Shown: positions 24,034 to 32,408, numbered from the stretch's first letter. The stretch: 64,000 nucleotides of DNA from Virgisporangium ochraceum (GCF_016863655.1 NZ_BOPH01000101.1:1-64000), one strand, 5' to 3'. Notes: a model not told the origin generated them from the sequence alone. Numbers and translations are program-made.

Positions 24034-24792
24034 TCAGGCGCCGACGATCAGCGAGACGATCCGCTGACGGGTTTCCGGGTTGGGCACTTCCTCGCCGACC
24101 TTCCGTCCCCGCCTCATGACGGCGGCCCGGTCGGCGATCTCGATCACGTGGTCCATGGCGTGTGAGATGACGATGACCGCCCTGCCCTCGTCCCGGAGCC
24201 GGACGATCAGGTCGAGGACGCGCCGGGACTCGCGGAGTCCGAGCGCTGCGGTCGGCTCGTCGAGGATGACGATGCGGGAGTCGAACGCGGCCGCGCGGGC
24301 GACGGCGATCGCCTGGCGCTGGCCGCCGGACAGCAGGCCGACGGTCGACTGGCCGGCGTGCACCTGGACCTGCAGCCGGCTGAGGACGTCGGCGGTGGCC
24401 TCAGCCATCGCGCGCCGGCGCAGCACCCGTAGTCCGCGGGGAAGCCACCGTGGCCCGGCCGCCTCCCGCCCGGCGTAGAAGTTGGCCGCCGGGTCGAGGT
24501 TGTCGAACAGCGCCAGGTCCTGGTAGACGGTCTCGATGCCGTGCGCGCGGGCCGCCGCCGGTGAGTGGAGGTCGACCGGCGTTCCGTCGATCTCGATGCG
24601 TCCGGAGTCGAGCCGGTGCACCCCGCTGATGCACTTGATGAGCGTCGACTTTCCGGCGCCGTTGTCGCCCAGCAGGGCGAGCACCTCGCCGTGGTGGACC
24701 TCGAGGTCGACGCCGTCGAGCGCGACGACGAGCCCGAACCTCTTGACCGCGTCGACCACGCGGAGCGCCGGTACCCGGTCGGTGGCGGTCAT
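24034..24792 (-). CDS. Single-domain sugar ABC transporter ATPase (FrcA-like)
   Basis: 252 residues with only one ABC domain: Walker A GDNGAGKST, Q-loop VYQDLALFDNLDPAANFYAGRE, signature LLSGGQRQAIAVARA and Walker B IVILDEPTAALG, then the switch His in VIVISHAMDHV. The short length and the YQDLALF segment are typical of FrcA-type ATPases, which must work as homodimers, unlike the tandem RbsA type seen elsewhere in this window. The ATG overlaps the permease stop by 4 bp (ATGA). Confidence 0.92.
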   Translation of the reverse strand: MTATDRVPALRVVDAVKRFGLVVALDGVDLEVHHGEVLALLGDNGAGKSTLIKCISGVHRLDSGRIEIDGTPVDLHSPAAARAHGIETVYQDLALFDNLDPAANFYAGREAAGPRWLPRGLRVLRRRAMAEATADVLSRLQVQVHAGQSTVGLLSGGQRQAIAVARAAAFDSRIVILDEPTAALGLRESRRVLDLIVRLRDEGRAVIVISHAMDHVIEIADRAAVMRRGRKVGEEVPNPETRQRIVSLIVGA

Positions 24793-25826
24793 GACTGCAC
24801 CGCCCGCATCACCCGGAACCGCCGCTCCAGCGCGCCGCGGACGACGTCGAGCTCCACGGCGACCAGGATGACCACGCCGATGACGATCGGCTGAATGAAG
24901 GCGTCGACGTTCATGAGGTTCATGGCGTTGCGGATGACCCCGATCATGAAGGCTCCGACGAGCGCGTTGCCCACCGTGCCCCGTCCGCCGAGGAAGCTGG
25001 CCCCGCCGATCACGACCGCGGCGATCGCGTCGAGCTCGGCGAGCTCCCCGAACGTCGGTGACCCGGCGTTGAGCCGGCCCGAGGTGACGATCGCCGCGAT
25101 GCCGGCGAACAGGCCGCTGAGCGCGTACACCGAGATGAGCACGCCGTTGACGGGGATCGCCGACCGGCGCGCGCCCTCGGGGTTGCCGCCGACGGCGTAG
25201 ATCCAGCGCCCCCACACCACGCGCGTGGTCAGGAACAGCACCGCGAGGGCGAGCGCGGCGACGAGGAACGCCGAGTACGGCAGCCACCCGATCGAGCCCC
25301 CGCCGATCTGCTGGACGATGTCGGGCATTCCCCGGTGCGGCTGGCCGCCGGCGAGCCACAGCGCGAGGCCGTGCGCCACGCTCAACGTGGCCAGCGTGAC
25401 GATGAACGGATGCGGCAGGCGGCCCCACACGAGCCCGGTGCCGTTGACCAGACCGACGGCCAGCCCGGTGCCGAGCATCGCGAGCACGACCAGCGGTGTC
25501 GACGCGACGGCCTCGAACGTGAGCGCGCCGACCACCGCCGCGAGGGCGATCGTCGAACCGACGGACAGGTCGATGCCCCGCGTGACGATGACGAGCAGTT
25601 GCGCGATCGCCAGGATCGCGATGACCGCGGTCTGCGCGAGCACGTTGCCGAGGTTGCGGGTGGTGAGGAAGACCGGCGACAGCGTGCCCGCCACCGCGAT
25701 GACCGCGACGAGCATCAGCACCGGACCGGTGCGGATCAATGCGAGCGCGACGCTCGGCCAGGTGGGGCGCCGCGACGGCGGATCCGTCTTCGCGGCGGTG
25801 TCGGGTGGGGTGGTGCTCACGGCCAT
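24789..25826 (-). CDS. CUT2 sugar ABC transporter permease (FrcC-like)
   Basis: 345 residues. RbsC-type signature TRGIDLSVGSTIALAAVVGAL, the loop VWGRWIYAVGGNPEGARRSAIPVNG and the late motif DAIAAVVIGGASFLGGRGTVGN are clear. An AGGAGG site precedes the ATG at 25826, which is preferred over an in-frame start 14 codons upstream. It is first in the operon; the promoter at 25910-25938 carries a GntR-like motif. Confidence 0.92.
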   Translation of the reverse strand: MAVSTTPPDTAAKTDPPSRRPTWPSVALALIRTGPVLMLVAVIAVAGTLSPVFLTTRNLGNVLAQTAVIAILAIAQLLVIVTRGIDLSVGSTIALAAVVGALTFEAVASTPLVVLAMLGTGLAVGLVNGTGLVWGRLPHPFIVTLATLSVAHGLALWLAGGQPHRGMPDIVQQIGGGSIGWLPYSAFLVAALALAVLFLTTRVVWGRWIYAVGGNPEGARRSAIPVNGVLISVYALSGLFAGIAAIVTSGRLNAGSPTFGELAELDAIAAVVIGGASFLGGRGTVGNALVGAFMIGVIRNAMNLMNVDAFIQPIVIGVVILVAVELDVVRGALERRFRVMRAVQS

Positions 25827-25900
25827 GCGTCCTCCTCGTCGCGGACCGCGCACGGCGACGGTGGGCACGGACGGACGGTGTGCCTCAACCCGCCGGATTG

Positions 25901-25915
25901 ATAAGATGTTTTATA
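25901..25915. promoter_or_regulatory. ATAAGATGT motif at the FrcCAB promoter (likely GntR operator)
   Basis: ATAAGATGTTTTATA has ATAA/TTAT arms and overlaps the -10 box of the minus-strand promoter. The nonamer ATAAGATGT recurs, inverted, at 26778-26786 in front of the GntR gene. Confidence 0.6.
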
Positions 25916-25938
25916 CGCGGCGGGCGACGGGCCGTCTA
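25910..25938 (-). promoter_or_regulatory. Promoter of the FrcCAB-like transporter operon
   Basis: On the minus strand, TAGACG and TATAAA are separated by 17 bp. The -10 box is a near-perfect match in a very GC-rich setting. Confidence 0.65.
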
Positions 25939-26043
25939 GCCTCCAAAAGGCTCGGGCGACTGTTTTCCGAGTTCATAGCGCGGCAATGCGGGTCAAACGG
26001 TCAGTGAGTCTGGGGCGAGCACCTCCCGAGGGCGGCGGATTCA

Positions 26044-26748
26044 TCAGATGTTCGAGCTGTCGATCGACTGTTCGCTGAGGACGGCGCGCAGCCACGACTC
26101 GGACGTGTTCACGTGGACCAGGGCGCTCGCCTGGGCCAGGAGCTGGTCGCGGGAGCGCAGGGCGCGATAGATGGCCCGGTGCTCGTCGAGGGTGACGTGG
26201 GCGGAGTTGGCCTCGATGAGCCCGCGCCACACCCGTGCCCGCACGGTGCGGTCGGACAGGCCGTCGAGCAGCGAGGTGAGCGTCTCGTTGCCCGTGGCGG
26301 CGATGACGGTGCGGTGGAAGGCGATGTCGTACTGGATGAGCAGCTCGGGATCGGCCGCGGCGGCGCGCATGTCCTCCAGGATCTGGCCGAGCTCGTCGAG
26401 GGCGGCGTCGGACATGCGGGTCGCGGCCAGCCCGGTGGCGGCCGGTTCCAGGAGCCGCCGGACCTCCACGACCTCCAGCAGCGTGTCGTCGCGCAGCAGC
26501 TCCACGGCGAAGCGGAGCCCTTCCAGCAGCAGGTGCGGGGCCAGGCTGGTCACGTACGTTCCGTCGCCGCGCCGCACGTCGAGCACCCGGGCCATCTCCA
26601 GCGCCTTCACCGCCTCCCGGACGCCGCTGCGCGACAGCCCGATCTGTGCGGCGAGCTGCTGTTCCGGGGGAAGCCGGGTACCGGGCGGCAGCTCGCCCGA
26701 CCGGATCATGTTCCGGATCTTCGTGATCGCCTCGTCGGTCAGTGCCAC
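26044..26748 (-). CDS. FadR-subfamily GntR transcriptional regulator
   Basis: 234 residues. The winged helix is ELPPGTRLPPEQQLAAQIGLSRSGVREAVKALEMARVLDVRRGDGTYV. The C-terminal FCD domain has the metal-binding set EVRRLLEPAATGLAA, YDIAFHRTVIAATGN and TLDEHRAIYRAL with its conserved Asp and His residues. The GTG at 26748 lies behind a GAGGGAG site and is chosen over an ATG 11 codons upstream, which falls inside the ATAAGATGT motif. It lies between the FrcCAB-like transporter and the fuconate operon and probably controls both, with a sugar acid as effector. Confidence 0.9.
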   Translation of the reverse strand: MALTDEAITKIRNMIRSGELPPGTRLPPEQQLAAQIGLSRSGVREAVKALEMARVLDVRRGDGTYVTSLAPHLLLEGLRFAVELLRDDTLLEVVEVRRLLEPAATGLAATRMSDAALDELGQILEDMRAAAADPELLIQYDIAFHRTVIAATGNETLTSLLDGLSDRTVRARVWRGLIEANSAHVTLDEHRAIYRALRSRDQLLAQASALVHVNTSESWLRAVLSEQSIDSSNI

Positions 26749-26777
26749 GTGGTTCTCCCTCGGTGAGATCTGCCGAG

Positions 26778-26786
26778 ACATCTTAT
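26778..26786. promoter_or_regulatory. Inverted copy of the ATAAGATGT motif
   Basis: ACATCTTAT is the exact reverse complement of the nonamer at 25901-25909. It lies 30 bp upstream of the GntR start codon, a position suited to autoregulation. Confidence 0.55.
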
Positions 26787-26912
26787 CTTCGTGCGGTCCG
26801 GGTGGGTCTTCGGTGAAAGCGTTCCAGCACCGCTCGGCCGCACCGCATCGTTTATTCGCGGTCCTGAACAGCGGTTAACCCGTTTCCGGGGCGGTGGCGG
26901 CGCGGTTGGTTC

Positions 26913-26941
26913 TGGACAGCGACGTGGCGGTGGCCTATAAA
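26913..26941 (+). promoter_or_regulatory. Promoter of the fuconate operon
   Basis: TGGACA and TATAAA are separated by exactly 17 bp. The next bases contain ACATCAGACG, a partial match to the GntR motif, near the expected transcription start. The leader is about 120 nt. Confidence 0.7.
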
Positions 26942-27066
26942 GACATCAGACGTATCCCGAATCTACGCGGTGATCGACGTCGAGACCGGCCGGATCCCGC
27001 CGGGCATTCCACGGTTGCTGACCACCCTGTGTCCGACGCCGGACCCTACCCCCGCAGGAGTCGACG

Positions 27067-28386
27067 GTGACTGAGCTGATCTCGTCCATCGAGACCCATG
27101 ACATCCGTTTCCCCACGTCGCGGGAGCGCGACGGGTCCGACGCCATGAACCCGTTCCCCGACTACTCGGCCGCCTACATCGTCCTGCGGACCTCCGACGG
27201 AGCCGAAGGGTACGGGCTGGTCTTCACCGTCGGCCGCGGCACGGAGGTGCAGGTCGCCGCCGTCGAAGCGTTGAGCGACCTGGTCGTCGGTCACGCCGTC
27301 GCCGACGTTCTGGCCGACCCGGGCGCCGTCGCCCGACGGCTGACCGGTGACAGCCAGATCCGGTGGCTGGGCCCGTACAAGGGCGTCGTCCACATGGCGG
27401 CCGGCGGCATCGTCAACGCGATCTGGGACCTCGCCGCGAGGCGCGCGGGCAAGCCCCTGTGGAAGCTGCTCGCCGACCTCTCACCGCGGCAGCTGGTCGC
27501 GCAGGTCGACTTCCGCTACCTCCGCGACGCGCTGACCGAGGACCAGGCCCTGGACATCCTCGAGGCCGCCGAGGCGGGACGGGCCGACCGGGAACGGTCG
27601 CTGCTGGAGGACGGGTACCCGGCCTACACCACGACCCCGGGCTGGCTCGGATACGACGAGGACAAGCTCGTGCGGCTGTGCCGGCAGGCCGTCGCGGACG
27701 GGTTCTCCCTCATCAAGCTGAAGGTCGGAGCGGACCTCGCCGAGGACCAGCGGCGGCTGCGGCTGGCCCGGGAGGCGGTCGGCCCGGACATCCGCATCGC
27801 CGTGGACGCCAACCAGATCTGGGGTGTCGACGAGGCCGTCCGGTGGATGGAGCAGCTCCGGCAGTTCGACCCCTACTGGATCGAGGAGCCCACGTCGCCC
27901 GACGACGTCCTCGGTCACGCCGCGGTCCGGCGGGCGCTCGCGCCGATCCGGGTGGCGACGGGCGAGCACGTCCAGAACGCGGTGGTGTTCAAGCAGCTGC
28001 TGATGGCCGAGGCGGTCGACGTGGTGCAGATCGACGCCTGCCGGGTCGGCGGCGTCAACGAGAACCTCGCGATCCTGTTGCTGGCGGCCAGGTTCGGGGT
28101 GCCGGTGTGTCCGCACGCGGGCGGTGTCGGGCTGTGCGAGCTCGTCCAGCACCTGGCGATGTTCGACTACGTCGGGGTCAGCGCGACGGTGCGCGACCGG
28201 TCGATCGAGTACGTCGACCACCTGCACGAGCACTTCGTGGATCCGGTGCGCATCCGCGACGGCCGCTACGTGACCCCCACCGCCCCCGGGATGAGCGCGC
28301 AGATGCACGCCGGCTCCCTCGACGCCTTCCGCTTCCCCGACGGTCCACAGTGGACATCGACGTCGCCGTTCGTACCCGCCGCATAG
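27067..28386 (+). CDS. L-fuconate dehydratase (enolase superfamily)
   Basis: 439 residues, the usual length for FucD. All catalytic positions can be read: the KxK pair in IKLKVG (K217, K219), metal ligands D247 (VDANQIW), E273 (WIEEPTSPDD) and E300 (ATGEHVQN), and the Asp-His dyad D323 (QIDACRVGG) and H350 (PHAGGVGL). Spacing matches the Xanthomonas campestris FucD numbering that I know, to within a few residues. It dehydrates L-fuconate or a related acid sugar to the 2-keto-3-deoxy acid. GTG start behind AGGAG. It heads an operon with a zinc dehydrogenase and a KduD-like reductase, which could complete a non-phosphorylative fucose-type pathway. Confidence 0.9.
   Translation: MTELISSIETHDIRFPTSRERDGSDAMNPFPDYSAAYIVLRTSDGAEGYGLVFTVGRGTEVQVAAVEALSDLVVGHAVADVLADPGAVARRLTGDSQIRWLGPYKGVVHMAAGGIVNAIWDLAARRAGKPLWKLLADLSPRQLVAQVDFRYLRDALTEDQALDILEAAEAGRADRERSLLEDGYPAYTTTPGWLGYDEDKLVRLCRQAVADGFSLIKLKVGADLAEDQRRLRLAREAVGPDIRIAVDANQIWGVDEAVRWMEQLRQFDPYWIEEPTSPDDVLGHAAVRRALAPIRVATGEHVQNAVVFKQLLMAEAVDVVQIDACRVGGVNENLAILLLAARFGVPVCPHAGGVGLCELVQHLAMFDYVGVSATVRDRSIEYVDHLHEHFVDPVRIRDGRYVTPTAPGMSAQMHAGSLDAFRFPDGPQWTSTSPFVPAA
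28344..28354. repeat. TCCACWGTGGA palindrome, copy 4
   Basis: Exact TCCACAGTGGA near the 3' end of the fuconate dehydratase gene. Confidence 0.7.
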
Positions 28387-28411
28387 GCTGACACAGCTGA
28401 GGAGTTCCGAC

Positions 28412-29446
28412 ATGGTGCACGACGGCCGAGGTGCCTTCTACATCGGCGACCGGAACTTCGTCGTCAGGCGGGCCGAACCGGTGCCGCCGGCGGCGGGGGA
28501 GGTGCGGATCGAGGTCGCCTACACCGGGATCTGCGGTACCGACCTCCACATCATGCACGGGGCGATGGACGCTCGCGTGGCGCGGCCGGCGGTGCTCGGC
28601 CACGAGATGGCGGGCCTGGTGGCCGAGCTCGGCGACGGCGTGACCGGATGGTCGGTCGGCGACCGGGTGACCGTGATGCCGCTCGCGTGGTGCGGCGGAT
28701 GCCCGGCCTGCCGCGCGGGACACACCCACATCTGCCACCGGCTGAACTTCATCGGCATCGACTCGCCGGGCGCCATGCAGTCGTCCTGGACCGTTCCGGC
28801 GGCGCGCCTGGTACGGCTTCCCGAGCACCTGTCGCTGCGTGACGGGGCGCTCGTGGAACCCACCGCCGTCGCGGTGCACGACGTGCGCCGGTCGCGCCTG
28901 CGTGCCGGCGAACGCGCCGTCGTGGTCGGCGCGGGACCCGTCGGACTGCTGATCGCCTGCGTCGCCCGGCAGGCGGGCGCCGAGGTCGTGGTCGTGGAGC
29001 TCGAACGGCACCGGCGCGCGGTCGCCGAGGAGCTGGGGCTGCGCGCCGTGGACCCGACCGCGACCGACGTCGCCGCGATGGTCCAGGAGTGGACCGACGG
29101 CGCCGGAGCCGAGGTCACCTTCGAGGTGTCCGGATCGGCCGGGGGCGTGCGGACGGCCGTCGAGACGCTCGGGGTGCGCGGCCGGCTGGTCGCCGTCGCG
29201 ATCCACCCGAGCCCCCGCGAGGTCGACCTGCACCGGGTCTTCTGGCGCGAGCTGGAGATCATCGGCGTCCGGGTGTACCAGCACACCGACTTCGAGGAGG
29301 CGGTCCGGCTGCTGGCCGACGGCGCGGTCCCCGCCGCACGCCTCGTCTCGGAGGTGGTGCCGCTGGACGACGTCATGGCGGCGTTCGCCGCGCTCGAGAG
29401 CGGAACCGCCATCAAGGTTCTCGTCGACTGCGGGACCGGTGCGTGA
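28412..29446 (+). CDS. Zinc-dependent medium-chain sugar (acid) dehydrogenase
   Basis: 344 residues. The catalytic zinc site is GICGTDLH with GHEMAG, and the structural zinc loop is CGGCPACRAGHTHIC (four Cys). The Rossmann fold has VVVGAGPVGLLIACVARQAGA, and an acidic residue after strand 2 (VVVEL) favours NAD over NADP. The family includes sorbitol, threonine and sugar-acid dehydrogenases. Placed between fuconate dehydratase and a KduD-like gene, it probably oxidises L-fucose, L-galactonate or the keto-deoxy product; the exact step is inferred from context. Confidence 0.85.
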   Translation: MVHDGRGAFYIGDRNFVVRRAEPVPPAAGEVRIEVAYTGICGTDLHIMHGAMDARVARPAVLGHEMAGLVAELGDGVTGWSVGDRVTVMPLAWCGGCPACRAGHTHICHRLNFIGIDSPGAMQSSWTVPAARLVRLPEHLSLRDGALVEPTAVAVHDVRRSRLRAGERAVVVGAGPVGLLIACVARQAGAEVVVVELERHRRAVAEELGLRAVDPTATDVAAMVQEWTDGAGAEVTFEVSGSAGGVRTAVETLGVRGRLVAVAIHPSPREVDLHRVFWRELEIIGVRVYQHTDFEEAVRLLADGAVPAARLVSEVVPLDDVMAAFAALESGTAIKVLVDCGTGA

Positions 29447-30207
29447 TGGATCTGTTCGACCTCACGGGACGGCTGGCCGTGGTCACCGGGTGCCGGCGGG
29501 GGATCGGCCTGGCGATGGCCGGGGCGCTCGCCGCGGCCGGTGCCGACATCATCGGCGTCAGCGCGTCGCTGGAGTCCGACGGCGGCGCCGCGGCGGAACG
29601 GGTCACCGCGCTCGGCCGGTCGTTCACCCCGTTCCGCGTGGACCTGTCGGACCGGTCGGCGACCGCCGCGCTCGTGGCGACCCTCGCCGCCGGTGGACGG
29701 CCCGTCGACATCCTCGTCAACAACGCGGGAACCATCCGCCGGGCACCGGCGGTCGACCACGGCGACGCGGACTGGGACGAGGTGCTCGAGGTCGACCTGT
29801 CCGCGCCGTTCGTGCTGGCGCGCGGGATCGGCCGGGGCATGGTCGAGCGGGGACGCGGGAAGGTCATCTTCACGGCGTCGATGCTGAGCTTCCAGGGTGG
29901 CATCAACGTCGTCGGCTACGCGGCGGCCAAGTCGGCCATCGCGGGCCTGACGCGCGCGCTGGCCAACGAGTGGGCCGGCCACGGCGTCAACGTCAACGCG
30001 ATCGCGCCCGGGTACATCGCGACCGACAACACCAGGGCGCTGCGCGAGCAGCCCGAGCGCAACCGCGCGATCCTCGAACGCATCCCCGCCGGCCGGTGGG
30101 GGAGCCCGGATGACCTGGCCGGCGCCACGGTCTTCCTCGCCTCCGACGCGGCGGCCTACGTCAACGGCACGGTGCTGGCCGTCGACGGCGGTTGGCTGTC
30201 GAGGTGA
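29446..30207 (+). CDS. KduD-like short-chain dehydrogenase (2-keto-3-deoxy sugar acid dehydrogenase)
   Basis: 253 residues, a classical short-chain reductase. The cofactor motif is TGCRRGIGLAMAGAL, NNAG is in LVNNAGTIRRAPA, and the Ser-Tyr-Lys catalytic set is TASMLSFQGGINVVGYAAAKSA. The segments IRRAPAVDH, SFQGGINVVGYAAAK and APGYIATDNTRALRE are typical of KduD. In this operon it would act on 2-keto-3-deoxy-L-fuconate or a similar acid. The ATG overlaps the preceding stop by 1 bp (TGATG). Its 3' end overlaps the convergent GntR gene by 52 bp. Confidence 0.87.
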   Translation: MDLFDLTGRLAVVTGCRRGIGLAMAGALAAAGADIIGVSASLESDGGAAAERVTALGRSFTPFRVDLSDRSATAALVATLAAGGRPVDILVNNAGTIRRAPAVDHGDADWDEVLEVDLSAPFVLARGIGRGMVERGRGKVIFTASMLSFQGGINVVGYAAAKSAIAGLTRALANEWAGHGVNVNAIAPGYIATDNTRALREQPERNRAILERIPAGRWGSPDDLAGATVFLASDAAAYVNGTVLAVDGGWLSR

Positions 30208-30902
30208 CCGCGTGACCCGGTCATCGCGCGCACCGCGTCCTCGACCTCGATGATGTGCGCCGCGGCCCGGAGGCGGGCGCGTTCGCTGTCCCCGTCGACG
30301 ATCGCCTGGTAGATCAGCTCGTGTTCGGTGACGGTGCGCAGGTTCGCGGCGGGGTCGAGGCGGCCCCGCCACAGCCGGGCCCGCACCGTGTTGCCGGACA
30401 TGTTCTCCACCAGCGCGGCCAGCACGGGGTTCCCGCAGCGCGACGTGATGAGGGCGTGGAAGGCCCGGTCGTTGGCCATCAGCCGGTCGGCGTCGATGGG
30501 GTCGGCGCGCACCAGGTCGTGCGCCTCCGCCAGGAGGTCGCGCAGGCCGGCGAGATCGGCCCCGGTCAGCCGGCGTACGGCGAGCGCGGTCGCCTCCGGC
30601 TCCAGCAACCGGCGGACATGCAGGAACTGCAGCTCGCCGTCCTCGCGGTGCAGGTCGGCGACGAAGGCCATGCCGTCGAGGAGAAGGCCCGGCTGCAGGC
30701 TCGTGACGTAGGTGCCGTCGCCCTGCCGCGTCTGCAGCACCTTGAGGGAGCTGAGCGCGCGGACCGCCTCGCGCAACGTGTTCCGTGACACGCCCAGGAG
30801 GGCGGCGAGGTCCTTCTCGACCGGCAGCTTGTCGCCGGGCCGCAGCTCTCCCTCGATGAGCATCCGCTTGATGTTCTCGATGGTCGTCTCGATGGCACCC
30901 AC
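30156..30902 (-). CDS. FadR-subfamily GntR transcriptional regulator
   Basis: 248 residues. The winged helix reads ELRPGDKLPVEKDLAALLGVSRNTLREAVRALSSLKVLQTRQGDGTYV. The FCD effector domain has VRRLLEPEATALAV, NDRAFHALITSRCGN and TEHELIYQAIV with the expected His and acidic metal ligands. GTG start behind AGGAG, with the site overlapping the upstream stop; a 7-bp gap joins it to the enolase-like gene. The last 16 codons run antiparallel to the KduD-like gene. Likely targets are its own operon and neighbouring sugar-acid genes. Confidence 0.88.
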   Translation of the reverse strand: MGAIETTIENIKRMLIEGELRPGDKLPVEKDLAALLGVSRNTLREAVRALSSLKVLQTRQGDGTYVTSLQPGLLLDGMAFVADLHREDGELQFLHVRRLLEPEATALAVRRLTGADLAGLRDLLAEAHDLVRADPIDADRLMANDRAFHALITSRCGNPVLAALVENMSGNTVRARLWRGRLDPAANLRTVTEHELIYQAIVDGDSERARLRAAAHIIEVEDAVRAMTGSRGHLDSQPPSTASTVPLT

Positions 30903-30909
30903 GCCGCTC

Positions 30910-32202
30910 CTACCGCCGGGTCGCGACCTGACGCCAGTGGGCGCCGTCGGGATAGCGGTACGTGGCCAGCGCCTCGGGGTGCATCCGGGCGCTGTAGCCG
31001 GGGTCGGTCGGCAGCCGGTACCACGCCCGGTCGACGACCGCGGGGCTGCTGAAGTGCTCGTGGAGGACGTCGACGTGCTCGACGAGCCGCCCGACCATGC
31101 TGCCGCTCACGCAGATGAAGTCGATCATGGCGATGTGCTGGACCAGTTCGCTCAGCCCGACGTCGCCGCCGGGGAAGCACACGGGAACGCCGAACTTCGC
31201 GGCGAGCAGCAGTACCGGCACGATCTCGTTGACGCTCACCAGCCGACCGGGGTCGATCCGGCAGTAGTCGACGGCGCGGGCCTCCACCATGCGCCTGACC
31301 GTGCCGTGGCTGTGGCAGCCGCCGCCCGTCGCCACACCGACCGCCGACAGGGCCGCCCGGATGGAGGCGTGCCCGGCGACGTCGTCCGGGTCCGTCGGCT
31401 CCTCTATCCACAGTGGACCGAACTCGGCCAGCTCGGTGCCGTGCCGGATGGCTTCGGGCACGTCCCACCGGTGCCGGGCGTCGACGAGCAGCGTGGCGTC
31501 GGGGCCCAGCGCCGCGCGGGCGGCGGCCAGTCTCCGCCTGGCGCTACCGACCGAGCCGCCGACCTCGACCTTGACGGCGTGCCAGCCGTCGGCGACCGCG
31601 GTCTCGTAGGACGCCCGCAGGTGCGTGTCGGTGTGGCCCGGCGGGCGCGGGAGGCTGGTGTACGCCGGATACCCGACGCGGGCCAGGTGCCGCACCCGCT
31701 GCGCGCGGGTGGGCGCGAGCCGCTCGAGCATCTCCAGCGCCTCCTGCCGGGGCAGCGCGTCGGACAGCTGCCCGAAGTCGCACGCCGCCACCAGGTCGGC
31801 CGGTTCCATCTCCGCGACCAGGCGCCACACCGGCTTCCCCGCGTGCCGGGCCACCAGGTCCCAGACCGCCGTCAGCACCGCCGTGGTGGCCGACCGGGAC
31901 ACCCCCGCGTCCGCGTCGGGTCCGCCGGCCCCGACGAGCCCGCGGTACGTCGGGCCCAGCGACGCGGCCACGTCGTCCACGTCGCGGCCCACCAGCGGCG
32001 CGGCGACCCGGCGCGCCGCCGCGACGCACCGCGGGTTGTCGCCGCCGGCCGTGGACGCGAGGCCGTGGCCGGCCAGGTCGGTGTCGGTCCAGACCGCCAC
32101 GTACACGACGGAGTGCCCCGCGTCCGGATGCGTCGGTGGGGGTCCACTTCGGACGGTGGGAAGACGGACGTCGACGACGTCGACCGCGGTGATCGTGGGC
32201 AT
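30910..32202 (-). CDS. Fuconate-dehydratase-like enolase-superfamily protein with degenerate active site
   Basis: 430 residues, aligned throughout with the L-fuconate dehydratase at 27067-28386 (for example AAKFGVPVC...DVGL.ELVQHIAM). Three catalytic positions differ: the second Lys of KxK is Glu (AVKVEVGG, K211/E213), the third metal ligand is Gly (ATGGGCHS, G294 where the paralogue has E300) and the catalytic His is Pro (VCFPGGDVGL, P344). Retained are D241, the WIEEPTDPDD ligand and the dyad Asp D317. It therefore cannot use the standard mechanism; it may be a binding or regulatory protein, or have new chemistry. The frame is intact and the gene is co-transcribed with a GntR regulator. CGGAG lies 10 nt before the ATG at 32202. 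Confidence 0.85.
   Translation of the reverse strand: MPTITAVDVVDVRLPTVRSGPPPTHPDAGHSVVYVAVWTDTDLAGHGLASTAGGDNPRCVAAARRVAAPLVGRDVDDVAASLGPTYRGLVGAGGPDADAGVSRSATTAVLTAVWDLVARHAGKPVWRLVAEMEPADLVAACDFGQLSDALPRQEALEMLERLAPTRAQRVRHLARVGYPAYTSLPRPPGHTDTHLRASYETAVADGWHAVKVEVGGSVGSARRRLAAARAALGPDATLLVDARHRWDVPEAIRHGTELAEFGPLWIEEPTDPDDVAGHASIRAALSAVGVATGGGCHSHGTVRRMVEARAVDYCRIDPGRLVSVNEIVPVLLLAAKFGVPVCFPGGDVGLSELVQHIAMIDFICVSGSMVGRLVEHVDVLHEHFSSPAVVDRAWYRLPTDPGYSARMHPEALATYRYPDGAHWRQVATRR
31407..31417. repeat. TCCACWGTGGA palindrome, copy 5
   Basis: Exact TCCACAGTGGA inside the degenerate enolase-like gene. Confidence 0.7.
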
Positions 32203-32255
32203 GGCGCGAACTCCGGTAGGTGCGCAGATTGATCCCATGAATAGGTCGACCGAAC

Positions 32256-32283
32256 GCTATGAGGCGACGACCGAGACAGTCAA
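32256..32283 (-). promoter_or_regulatory. Promoter of the enolase-like/GntR operon
   Basis: On the minus strand, TTGACT and CATAGC lie 16 bp apart, about 50 bp upstream of the start codon. The -35 box is good and the -10 box weak. I see nothing else in the 206-bp gap. Confidence 0.45.
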
Positions 32284-32408
32284 GCTGGCGCGGGATCCGT
32301 GATGAAACAGGGGCTTGCGGTGGCTGCCGGGCATCGGAACCGTTGCCGTTCCCGGCTGGACGGATGTAGACATGGGATGAATGTGGGCGTAGTTTCCGGG
32401 CGCGGCCG

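Larger units (their letters stand above)
26749..27066. other. Divergent regulatory region between the GntR and fuconate dehydratase genes
   Basis: No gene is seen. It holds the motif ACATCTTAT (26778-26786), a LacI-type element TGAAAGCGTTCCA (26814-26826) and a good plus-strand promoter at 26913-26941. Confidence 0.7.
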
